NCBI GenBank assembly: GCA_034096865.1
Contig: JAWQFJ010001790.1
Coordinates: forward strand, 158,134-168,133
Direction of reading: 5' to 3'
Origin: Theodoxus fluviatilis
Taxonomy: Eukaryota; Mollusca; Gastropoda; Cycloneritida; Neritidae
Length of the DNA: 10,000 bases
The notes beneath the pieces are model-generated. The model saw nothing but the letters and a program-made list of their open reading frames with translations, ran no database searches and was not told the DNA's origin. Both the position numbers and the translations under genes were made by a program. This document shows positions 1 through 6,990 of the stretch, one piece after another (position 1 is the stretch's first letter; every line of letters starts with the position of its first letter).

Positions 1-228
1 GCCATCCATGGTGCAAAGGCACCTTTGTTTGATAACGTCGTACTGTTAAAAAAAATCTCCACAGCACACGAGTTTACTGCAGTACGCAAACCAAGTTAAT
101 CAAGGAAAAGATGCAATCAGTATCTTCCCATTCTTCCCCGTTGTTGCGTCGCAACTCGTTCACAGCAGGGCAGAGTGCATTTGATTTTCCCCTTGCATTG
201 TGCGCGTAAATCGAGTCTTAATGACCAC

Positions 229-451
229 GGCCCGTATCCAGAACGGCGATTTATCTTTTTAACACTCGATTTATCCCCTAACCCCGGGTTATCTGAATCG
301 GTTAGATAAGGTACGCTCGTCAGAGGATCCTAGGTTGCGCTTTGCTATATACACTGGTTTTCAGCCAAGGGAGAGCGGAACAGACAGTTGGAATCGTCTG
401 AGTTTAGAGATAAATCGGGGTTAAAATAACTCGCCGTTCTGGATACGGGCC
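229..451. mobile_element. MITE-like non-autonomous DNA element with perfect 21-bp TIRs
   Basis: The ends 229-249 and 431-451 are perfect 21-bp inverted repeats, beginning GGCCCGTATCCAGAACGG. Similarity continues inward, with gaps, to about 55 bp per arm. Each arm carries two spaced copies of a CGATTTAT-like motif (about 246 and 268 on the left; inverted near 410-417 and 427-435 on the right), which could be transposase-binding sites. The centre has no coding capacity. Flanks are CAC on the left and CAG on the right; I see no clear target-site duplication longer than two bases, so the superfamily cannot be assigned. The 223-bp length, long TIRs and lack of coding fit a MITE mobilised in trans. 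The inverted-repeat structure is directly visible; calling it mobile is inference. Confidence 0.75.
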
Positions 452-1879
452 CAGGCTGATGTTGATACCCATGCCTTCAGAAAGACTCTTTGGTAGCGTG
501 GGGCCGCGCCTGGCTGAGCCACTGAAGCAGGTTCAAACACACGGCAGCAGAAAGAGTTCCAGGATGAGGAGGGTACCAAGTAGCTCCAGCTGCCTGCTGT
601 ACTCGGATCTTGAAAACAAAACAAGTATGTAAGAGGTGTTTATTCGGTTTGTCTGATGCAATTATTTCACCGATTTCTTCTCGTTTGAAAGATTTCAAAG
701 AACCTTTCAGATCACCTTCATTTTAATGTTAGTGTATTTTAAATCGGTGATATCAAGAACGTAACAAACTTGTTTTAAATTGAGGCATTCGTTTTTATTG
801 TCAAATTAATTATTATCATCTGCGATCACATTTGCAAATATTGTATTCGTCATGCTTCGTCGATATGCTGCTTACATATGGATATGTTAAAGCTGAGGTC
901 ACTTCTGGAGAAGTATGATTGCCAGCACACTGGAAGCCATTATCAAAACATAAGTGCTGTGTGCTCGTCACTTCATTCAATTCAAAGTGCTTTCGGGTCA
1001 GTACTTTGTCTTCAGGTTAAGTAGACAGAAAGTTATGCTTTCTCTAATCTTTAGTCAAACAATAGAGGCATGAGGAGCTCCGACACAAATACTTTCAAAA
1101 TGTCAGATCGGTGTACCTATCGTGTTGTCACGCACTCGTCTATGGTTTCTTCTACATGCCTCGTACCTCCACTCCGTCAGGACTCACGTGCTAGTGCGTT
1201 CAAACGCAACGAACTTCCGGTTCCTGAGCGTGAGACGGAACTCTGCCAGGAGATGAGAGGTCACGTGACTTCCACGGGCAGAGTCATTTCCGCTCCATGA
1301 CTTTCTCTGCGCAATGCAGGTCACTTTGTTTCCATGACAACCCAAATTGGTTTGTACCACCTCGGGTTTCACACCAAATCTTCGTGGCAGATTTGTTTTT
1401 CGAAACAATGAGAAAAATTGCCGAAACGATCTCTCAGCAATTACAAAAGGCATAAGACAAGGCTGCATACCTTTCCTTTGTTTAGTGTTGTCATTTTCTG
1501 TGTATGCATACACTGCTTGAAAGATGTGCAGCATTTGGGGCTCTTCGAGGGGAACACCACGTCTATCATTTTGAGTTGGGTTTTTTATTATAAAGAAAGA
1601 CGTTAGATAATAGGAAATGTGGATTAGTAGAAGAGGAACAATATCAGACAAGAACGGTATTTCCATAAACCTCAGAAAATGAATTCTTTAGAAAGTGACG
1701 TCTGGAAGACTTCGAAAAGAAAGAGCGAAGAAATTGCAAGCTTGCGGTGAAAATAAATGAGACCAGGCAAAAACTGAATTTTCATAAAGCTTTGCATGTG
1801 ACGTGGCAGACTAGGGAGTCTGGCATTTGGAAGCCTTGAGGCTGGGCGGGGACTCAGACCTGACAGAGGCAGGAAGGGA
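452..1879. other. Stretch without a recognisable gene
   Basis: No ORF here looks like protein. Minus-strand open stretches at 1184-1666 and 477-698 have low-complexity, frame-ambiguous translations and no domain. A small cluster of motif-like sequences lies at about 1215-1350: ACTTCCGGTT (ETS-like), GGTCACGTGACTTC (E-box palindrome, 1259-1272), AGAGTCAT (AP-1-like) and CCAAATTGG. These could be regulatory or chance. The 14-mer GGTCACGTGACTTC recurs at 6679-6692 inside a repeat, so it may itself be a repeat remnant. Confidence 0.4.
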
Positions 1880-2330
1880 GAGTCGGGTGTGGAGCGGATG
1901 TTCCGTGACTGCTCTCCCCGCGTCCGTGCAGCACGGCAGACATCGGACACGGAGCGCATGCCTAATGACTCCGCGTCGCGTCTGACTCCGCTCCTCTTCT
2001 CGACTCGCCCCTGTCCCGGAGCTCCGGGCATTTGGAAGTCCAGGTCTTCCCTTAGCGCCTATCAGCTTCATTAATATAAATGGACGGATTATGCCGACGT
2101 CTGCCTGGCCTCGATTTTTTCGCGCTCTTGCTGGCGCTGGCTCCATGCATACTGCATAGAGAGGCCTGCCCCTTGCAAAACGCTGGCCCTGGCACGGAGC
2201 TATTTCCAGGGACCGTTCTGTCCAGCCCTCTGTTCCCGTTCCTCCGCGTCTGACCGGCTACTCACAATTAAACGCCGTCTCGTCCAGCCTGCCTGTCTAG
2301 CCTGCACGGCCGCTCCACAGAGCTCTCCTG
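1880..2330. promoter_or_regulatory. CpG-dense, GC-rich patch with a TATAAA box; possible promoter
   Basis: The block 1883-1980 holds about 14 CpG dinucleotides in roughly 100 bp, far denser than the AT-rich surroundings, and GC richness continues to about 2330. A TATAAA sits at 2075-2080 within TTAATATAAATGG. A perfect 14-bp palindrome, CCCGGAGCTCCGGG, lies at 2015-2028. If this is a plus-strand promoter, transcription would start near 2105-2110, but no long ORF or obvious first exon follows; the first ATG after it (2143) opens only a few codons. It could equally be an old GC-rich repeat or a non-coding exon. Invertebrate genomes are often mosaic-methylated, so CpG density alone is weak evidence. 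Confidence 0.22.
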
Positions 2331-3885
2331 GCTAAAAGAGACCGTAAAACGCTGCAGGCTGTTATGGGTCGTCATAAAAGATGGGAACTCTCGTAGCTCT
2401 GTGATCGAGGCTCGGTAGGTCGGGTATGTAAAAAGAGAAGAGCAGAAGTTTGGCTTTAATTGAAACTGTGCACAGAATTGATTCTGCTGTCCTGGGTCGT
2501 GCATGGTTCTGTGGTTACGTCAAGGGAAATGACACAGTTGATCAGAAAGCAAGCCTAATGACCACTCTTTTGAGATTCCGGTAATAGTTGTGTCCATTTT
2601 CGTTTCTCACCAAAGGAAGTCTCTTCTCTGTTGCATGTGTGGTCATTTAAGTTGAAGGGGAGGGCGGGGATCATTCATGGGATCATGCTGACTTGTTTCC
2701 CAGCAATGCCTTTCATTTTCTGCACTTTGATCACAAACTCTCATGTTTACCCCATTCTGCTGTCAGAAATAAAGAATGAAGCTAGCACGCAAAAACAAAG
2801 TGTGCATTGGTCACGCGCCTGTAGGATCAAAACGTAGAAAATTCGTTCGTTAATCAAGTCTTGTGTGTGTGTGTGTAAAAGGAATCGTAGGAGTAACGGC
2901 AAGATTGAATAATCATCTACAAATGTCCACCTTTACTACAGATATCCGTTTGTTTTTTTCGAGTCGGACTTGCAACCCTTTCGTCAAAGCGAGCAACTGA
3001 TTCTCTCCAGTAGCTCCTTACTGGGTGTCATTGGGAAGCTTAAAATCTTTCTCAAAGGGCCGTAAAAACTCGACAGCATACGCATATGTATATATGTATG
3101 TATATTCTAGTTCAGGAATATTGGTAACACTGTCGACAACGCCAGGCAGGCTCCAAGCATACAGGGCATTCGCTGCCGTTTAGAGATGTGCCTCTATTGA
3201 GTCGATCTTGTTAGCGTAACTGCCCACAACTGGGGAAACACTTCTACCTCTGGTCAGGGTGCACCTGACTGCGCAATCTCTGATAAATTGGGTTAAGAGT
3301 CGCACGTAGATACGAAGGCATAATATGAAAGATGACTCATGAAAGTTTTAAGTTCAAGTGCCTGAGAGCGTTTTCGTTCAAATTTACCGCGAATAAATTT
3401 CAGCTAATACAAGTTACTATAAAAATCGAACTCTTTCGCAGAGCAGGTGGTGATTTCAATCCGCCAATCAGATGGCTCACATAAAATCTCATTAGCATGC
3501 AAACTCGGGTTCAGAGGTCATATCGCCACTTCCGGTGGAGACTCCATCTGTCTGCTCAGTCGATAAACCACAAATTCTATTTTCAATAGGGTCATCGATG
3601 GAAGCTGAATTCTGAGAATTTTATTAACAACAACAACAACAAATCAATACTTGTTCAAATCTTGTAATCACTCTGCTAGTGTTCATTATAAAACAAACAA
3701 GGAATAGAGGCAAAGGGAACATGTAAGCTAATAGTCTTGGTTCCATACAGATTTTCAAAAAAGATATAAGAAAACTAAATTCTATCTAAAACGTGGTATT
3801 CACACAAATTCTAACCATACATGTATGGTGACCTTCCACGACACACATGTACATTTTTTTTAACTACCGCTCTTGACCCATGCAG
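2331..3885. other. Intergenic or intronic stretch with simple repeats only
   Basis: No convincing coding sequence. Contents are an AATAAA at about 2767 with no matching gene upstream, a short (TG)7 run at 2862-2876, an alternating purine-pyrimidine AT-rich stretch near 3080-3106 (GCATATGTATATATGTATG), a (CAA)n run near 3627-3642, and a perfect 16-bp palindrome ACCATACATGTATGGT at 3814-3829. Around 3460-3540 there are a CCAAT box, an octamer-like ATGCAAAC and an ETS-like CTTCCGG, which may be chance. Confidence 0.4.
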
Positions 3886-3998
3886 TACGTTTGCTGTGAC
3901 CACCAGGGCAAGGGTGAAGTGTGCCTCAGAGATCATTCAGTATAACCACAATAGCAGCGAAGACCACACGAAGGCGCAAGCCATCAAGTCGACAATAG
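3886..3998 (+). CDS. Candidate internal exon, unknown protein
   Basis: A pyrimidine-rich stretch (ACATTTTTTTTAACTACCGC then CTCTTGACCCATGCAG) ends in an AG at 3884-3885, and a donor-like ATAG|GTCAGA follows position 3998. Between them one frame (first base completing a split codon, then ACG TTT GCT) stays open for 37 codons, while the other two frames have stops. The peptide starts TFAVTTRARVKCASEII and continues with polar, N-glycosylation-like NHNSS and a KAQAIKST segment. This looks like ordinary soluble or extracellular protein, but I do not recognise the family. The exon would be 113 nt, entering in phase 2 and leaving in phase 1. In-frame stop TGA at 4008-4010 lies just past the donor, which supports a splice or the end of a chance ORF. 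No transcript evidence is available. Confidence 0.33.
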
Positions 3999-4256
3999 GT
4001 CAGATATGAAATCGTGCCAACTAGTGACGTATTTTTTCGCGGTCTTTTTACAGCTAACAAGCCTCAGTTTTCGTCGCATTTTGGATCGTAACTGTATTAA
4101 TGATGCTCGACGTCACTGTGTACTTAAAAATAAAGACATACAACTGTAAAAGGAAACAGATTTCTTTCAGTTGAAATACATTTTGAAACCGCTTCCTTGT
4201 TTTGAGGGAGCAAACCCTTCAGAGCCAGATGGGTTTCTGATTATTCCGTTCTTTAG

Positions 4257-4361
4257 GAACCCGGTATTGCGCCGTGCGATTTGGTATACATTTATCACGT
4301 CTCCGCGGACTCAGAGTCTTCAGAAAGATATGGCGCGAAAAAACTTCGAGTGGAAAAACAG
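4257..4361 (+). CDS. Candidate internal exon (105 nt), frame uncertain
   Basis: The acceptor-like TCTGATTATTCCGTTCTTTAG ends at 4256, with a branch-point-like CTGAT and a pyrimidine-rich run. A strong donor-like AACAG|GTAGGA follows 4361. The 105-nt interval is open in all three plus frames. Phase 0 gives EPGIAPCDLVYIYHVSADSE followed by a charged SSERYGAKKLRVEKQ, which has the more protein-like composition. The frame matching the phase-1 exit of the 3886-3998 candidate gives an arginine-rich peptide (TRYCAVRFGIHLSRLRG). Because every frame is open, coding potential cannot separate them, and the two candidates may not belong to one transcript. Family unknown. Splice-site quality is the main support. 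Confidence 0.25.
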
Positions 4362-4585
4362 GTAGGAAAGAAGAGAATACTGGGGTAATTGGACATTCGG
4401 ACTTTAAAAATGAAACGCTGGCCTGCATGATCCAGAGGAATAATTCCATGGCAGAAGAAGTGGAGACAATTTACAAGTGTGCATTGTCAAAAGCTATTTA
4501 TTTCACTTGCACATTTGCAAAAACGGGGATAACAGAAGAATGAAAATGTCCAAAGCTACTGCTACTTGCTACTGCCAGAATATTT

Positions 4586-4590
<5 letters not shown>

Positions 4591-4650
<60 letters not shown>
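4591..4650. repeat. (CT)30 microsatellite
   Basis: Sixty bases of pure CT dinucleotide, directly preceded by a T8 run. Any open frame across it reads as alternating Leu-Ser and is an artefact. Confidence 0.97.
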
Positions 4651-4654
<4 letters not shown>

Positions 4655-4679
4655 CTCTATTGTCTAAAGATATCTAGCC

Positions 4680-4814
4680 AGAAAACGAAAAGTGTATGTT
4701 GCTTCTATTGACTTTAAAACGGCTTTCGATTATGTGGATATGAATGTGTTGTGGGAGGTCCTTATCAAATACAGAATTGACGGGAAAATGTTGATGATGA
4801 TCAAAGCGATATAG
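4680..4814 (+). pseudogene. LINE reverse-transcriptase fragment (motif A region)
   Basis: The plus frame from 4680 reads 44 codons to a TAG at 4812-4814. It contains KVYVASIDFKTAFDYVD, then NVLWEVLIKYRIDGKML. This is the fingers/palm motif A of non-LTR retrotransposon reverse transcriptases (consensus F/IDFxKAFDxV), with the first catalytic Asp retained in IDF. In intact elements the frame would continue for several hundred residues with motifs B to E (YADD); here it stops after the segment resembling RAIY, and no YADD motif follows. It is therefore a short, dead fragment. It begins about 30 bp after the (CT)30 tract. The family motif is established knowledge; the assignment to an RTE- or CR1-like clade is inference. 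Confidence 0.75.
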
Positions 4815-4893
4815 TCTTTGGTGTGGTACTGTTAGTTGCAACGGTCGGTGCACTGCACCGTTCGAAAGTATCCATCATCCATCATATGTATTT

Positions 4894-4999
4894 GTCCACC
4901 AGAATCAATTTAAGGCTCAATCTTCGGCCATGTCTACCTGTCCATCCTGTTATGAAGAAACACCTCCTGCTCGAATGTCCAGTTTATGCTGATGCGACA
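4894..4999 (+). pseudogene. Probable LINE C-terminal zinc-knuckle fragment, frameshifted
   Basis: One plus frame (from 4894) reads HQNQFKAQSSAMSTCPSCYE; after a shift the next frame (from 4958) reads KHLLLECPVYADAT. Together they match the layout CxxC...HxxxxC, preceded by a GHN-like segment. Many non-LTR elements with an RNase H region carry this pattern near the ORF2 C-terminus (CxCG...EHxLxxCPxY). The spacing between the CxxC and the H is shorter than usual, and a frameshift lies at about 4951-4960, so it is decayed. It is probably a different LINE copy from the neighbouring 4680-4814 fragment, because the protein segments normally between them are missing. Alternative: chance similarity over about 35 residues. 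Confidence 0.42.
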
Positions 5000-5115
5000 T
5001 ATATACATTTTTGATGTGATTAAACCCCAAGAAACTGTCAAAATTGAGAACCTGCTGTCCATACAAGACGTAAAAATGATTAACATCAATAACAAGGTAC
5101 CTGCACCATGCAACA

Positions 5116-5305
5116 TTCGTCAACAGATGCCTGAGAAATATCCTCAACATCAGATGACCAGAGACTGTCTCCAATGAAAATCTGTGTGACAGGAAAAACC
5201 AAGCCCCACTCAACCAGGAGATCAGGAAACGAAAATGGGGATGGATCGGCCACACGCTACGAAAGCCTGCATCTAACATCACCAGGCAGGCTTTGGACTG
5301 GAACC
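5116..5305 (+). pseudogene. RTE-like LINE ORF2 C-terminus, left part (broken at 5305)
   Basis: The plus frame from 5116 reads FVNRCLRNILNIR, a TGA at 5155-5157 where the family usually has Trp, then [20 protein letters not shown] and [16 protein letters not shown], followed by [11 protein letters not shown] up to 5304. This is the conserved post-reverse-transcriptase tail of a LINE family widespread in marine invertebrates (NRCLRxILxIxW...RKxxWxGHxLR). The in-frame TGA, and the loss of the preceding segment apart from a garbled INNK-like stretch around 5088-5100, show it is dead. The family similarity ends exactly at TGGAACC (5299-5305). The next expected residues, PQGKRKVGRP, are found at 8035 onward in this window, so an insertion appears to split the copy. 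Confidence 0.8.
5298..5305. repeat. Left target-site duplication CTGGAACC
   Basis: The octamer CTGGAACC at the point where the LINE frame breaks is repeated exactly at 8028-8035, where the LINE frame resumes at the same codons (Trp-Asn). This is the pattern expected from a target-site duplication of 7-8 bp; a 7-bp duplication is also possible because the first insert base may be the shared C. Confidence 0.55.
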
Positions 5306-5377
5306 AAAGACTATTCATACAAAGACCGGTCATAACGAGCTGTTGCTATATGGAGTTACAAGACGCTGGGAAACGCA

Positions 5378-5410
5378 GCGCCCCCAAGCGGAAGGTAACA
5401 TGGGTGAATC
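5378..5410 (+). repeat. Left copy of 33-bp subterminal inverted repeat
   Basis: Contains GCGCCCCCAAGCGGAAGG and ends GGGTGAATC. It matches the reverse complement of 7931-7963 at 30 of 33 positions. Its symmetric placement relative to the LINE breakpoints argues that it belongs to the ends of the 5306-8027 insertion. Confidence 0.8.
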
Positions 5411-5800
5411 AATGGAAGTACTGACAACGCTTACCGACAAGTAAAATTGCTTGTTTCTCGACGCGTTTCTGATGCGTTCCGATCATGTTTGTGAATACAT
5501 TCACTGTGTAATGTGTAACAAAATGATTTGCTGCAATAATGGGGGTGTTTTGGCTTTGTTTTTTGTAGCAGGCGTTGGGAAATCGAACGCGCACATAGGG
5601 TATCATACTCATAGGCCTATTGAATCTACATGGTGTTGATGGAACGATCTAATTTTCATTATTATCGAAGAATGCAAGCTTGTTTATCAACGTATACACC
5701 CCTGTGGAATATCTTTAGGAAATGCAAACCAATACATACCTGTCAAGAAGGTGATTTGCGGCCAGAAAGTCATTCGATCAAGTGAATTAAGTTGCCGCTT
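5411..5800. other. Stretch without a recognisable gene inside the insertion
   Basis: AT-rich sequence with only short overlapping ORFs (about 60 codons) on both strands and no recognisable domain. It is probably the internal sequence of the inserted element. Confidence 0.4.
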
Positions 5801-5808
5801 CGCCTTCG

Positions 5809-5850
5809 GCAAAGATTATAGATCTATACGATCAACTATATAATCTTTGC
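5809..5850. repeat. Palindromic repeat GCAAAGATTATA...TATAATCTTTGC
   Basis: Perfect 12-bp arms at 5809-5820 and 5839-5850 flank an 18-bp spacer. Weaker pairing continues outward (CGCCTTCG on the left against CTGAGGCC on the right). The 19-mer AACTATATAATCTTTGCTG at 5834-5852 recurs exactly at 8012-8030, the right end of the insertion, so the palindrome looks like two element ends placed head to head, or a minimal foldback element. Confidence 0.7.
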
Positions 5851-5859
5851 TGAGGCCAC

Positions 5860-6180
5860 AGCATAAGCATTGGAACAACTGTCGTGGTAGAACCCCTTTT
5901 CGTGCAGCTCTGTTTTCATTTTGAGCATATTTGCCTTGTCATACGATCGCCGTATGTCCACAAAACCCCCATAAACCCTCGGTCTTGAGACTTCGACTCA
6001 TCACGATCTTCGCTTACGACTTACACTGCATCCAGGTCAAAGTCGCGCACCCCTTTCGAAGCGTTCACAGATCTGACGTTCCGACGGAACGTCTCACAGT
6101 AAAATTGTTGTTTCATTCCGCTTGCCAACCATCTGCACTCATTATCCTCATCATAACTTCGCTCTAAAACTTTGTTTCCG
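5860..6180. other. Stretch without a recognisable gene inside the insertion
   Basis: No domain is visible. The plus ORF near 5931-6167 has no family resemblance. It contains a perfect near-palindrome GACGTTCCG-A-CGGAACGTC at about 6073-6091. Confidence 0.35.
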
Positions 6181-6372
6181 AACGTCCGCTGCATGTGTTG
6201 AATGGGGGAAAGAAAGATGTTGTTAGAGTTATCTTTCCTTTCCCCTCCCAGTCGTGACTTGATTATATCTCGCTCGTATTAGTACCAGTGGTTTTGTGAA
6301 AAGGCCTTAGTCTCCAAATGCTGATAGGCCGTAAAACTTCATTCATTCATTCATTCATTCACCATCCATCCA
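6181..6372 (+). mobile_element. Probable 3' end of a SINE/LINE with an (ATTC)5 tail
   Basis: Unique-looking sequence ends with GATAGGCCGTAAAACTTC and runs straight into ATTC x5 (6341-6360) and then CATC repeats. A short tandem-repeat tail directly after non-repetitive sequence is the usual 3' signature of non-LTR retrotransposons and their SINEs. A hairpin made of GGGGGAAAGAAAGAT and ATCTTTCCTTTCCCC lies at about 6206-6248. The 5' boundary is not visible, no coding sequence is attached and I cannot name the family. Confidence 0.4.
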
Positions 6373-6453
6373 TCATCTCCACTTATTGAGCATCCCCCTC
6401 GTTCCCCCTATACCGTGCGGATAAGACCTAACATGAGATACTGCGCGAAAGAC

Positions 6454-6497
6454 CTCTCTTTGTCTGTCTGTCTCTCTCTCTCTATCTATCTCTCCCT

Positions 6498-6541
<44 letters not shown>
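6454..6541. repeat. Impure then pure (TC)n microsatellite
   Basis: Mixed CTCT, TCTG and TCTA units from about 6454 grade into a pure (TC)20 run at 6501-6540. Confidence 0.95.
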
Positions 6542-6543
<2 letters not shown>

Positions 6544-6621
6544 CAGTGCACTTGAACAAGATTAAATCACTGTACAGACGTCGATAAACAAGCAATATTT
6601 ACATGTCGCTAAGCGGTGTGA

Positions 6622-6688
6622 TTACTTCCCTTGATTCACCCCATTCTGAACACAGAGATACTATCTCTGACACAGGTTGGTCACGTGA
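6622..6688 (+). repeat. Hairpin plus ACAGGTTGGTCACGTGA module, copy A
   Basis: TTACTT...GATTCACCCCATTCTG is followed by the perfect palindrome CAGAGATA-C-TATCTCTG (6653-6669) and then ACAGGTTGGTCACGTGA (6672-6688). The 17-mer is present exactly, in the opposite orientation, at 7875-7891, again beside a hairpin and a TTACTT/GAATC/CATTC series. The two are diverged copies of one module. Confidence 0.65.
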
Positions 6689-6935
6689 CTTCGAATCCAC
6701 ATTCCAATGATTCTACCAATCAAAATTCAACATGATCAGAAGACCATTGAGAGTAAAAAGAGGCGATTCTATTTCACTCCAATTATTTATCCCGATAGAT
6801 AAACACAAATTTGGTGTTCTAATAAAACTAATCTATGAGATTTTCAGGAAATCATTTGAGAACTACTTTTAGCGCGAACGTGTCTATAAGGTTGCAAGCT
6901 GCCTTGAGCACGTGCGATTGTGTATATACAGTAGT

Positions 6936-6990
6936 CGCCGCTTATTAAAAACACATTGGGACCGAACAAAAGTGTTTTTAATAAGCGGCG
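6936..6990. repeat. Perfect 19-bp terminal hairpin of the Tigger element
   Basis: CGCCGCTTATTAAAAACAC (6936-6954) and its exact reverse complement (6972-6990) flank a 17-nt loop, ATTGGGACCGAACAAAA. The arms carry the terminal-repeat sequence twice in opposite directions. The outer arm is part of the transposon end; the inner arm encodes the last codons of the transposase fragment. Confidence 0.95.

Noticed and set aside
477..698. Minus-strand ORFs with an acceptor-like border near 613
   Set aside because: Two frames are open over the same stretch, neither has a recognisable family, and no good donor ends either frame.
1184..1666. 160-codon minus-strand ORF
   Set aside because: The longest ORF in the window, but it has no domain, an irregular composition, and overlaps motif-like sequence. 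Length alone is not unusual for non-coding DNA of this size.
2767..2772. AATAAA as the end of an upstream gene
   Set aside because: No coding sequence or splice structure precedes it; AATAAA occurs several times by chance in this AT-rich window (also near 4128, 8741 and 8961).
4950..5333. 127-codon minus-strand ORF
   Set aside because: Antisense shadow of the LINE C-terminal fragments, which have clear homology on the plus strand.
6679..6700. tRNA-like B box (CTTCGAATCC) suggesting a tRNA-derived SINE
   Set aside because: No matching A box at the right distance upstream and no cloverleaf can be drawn.
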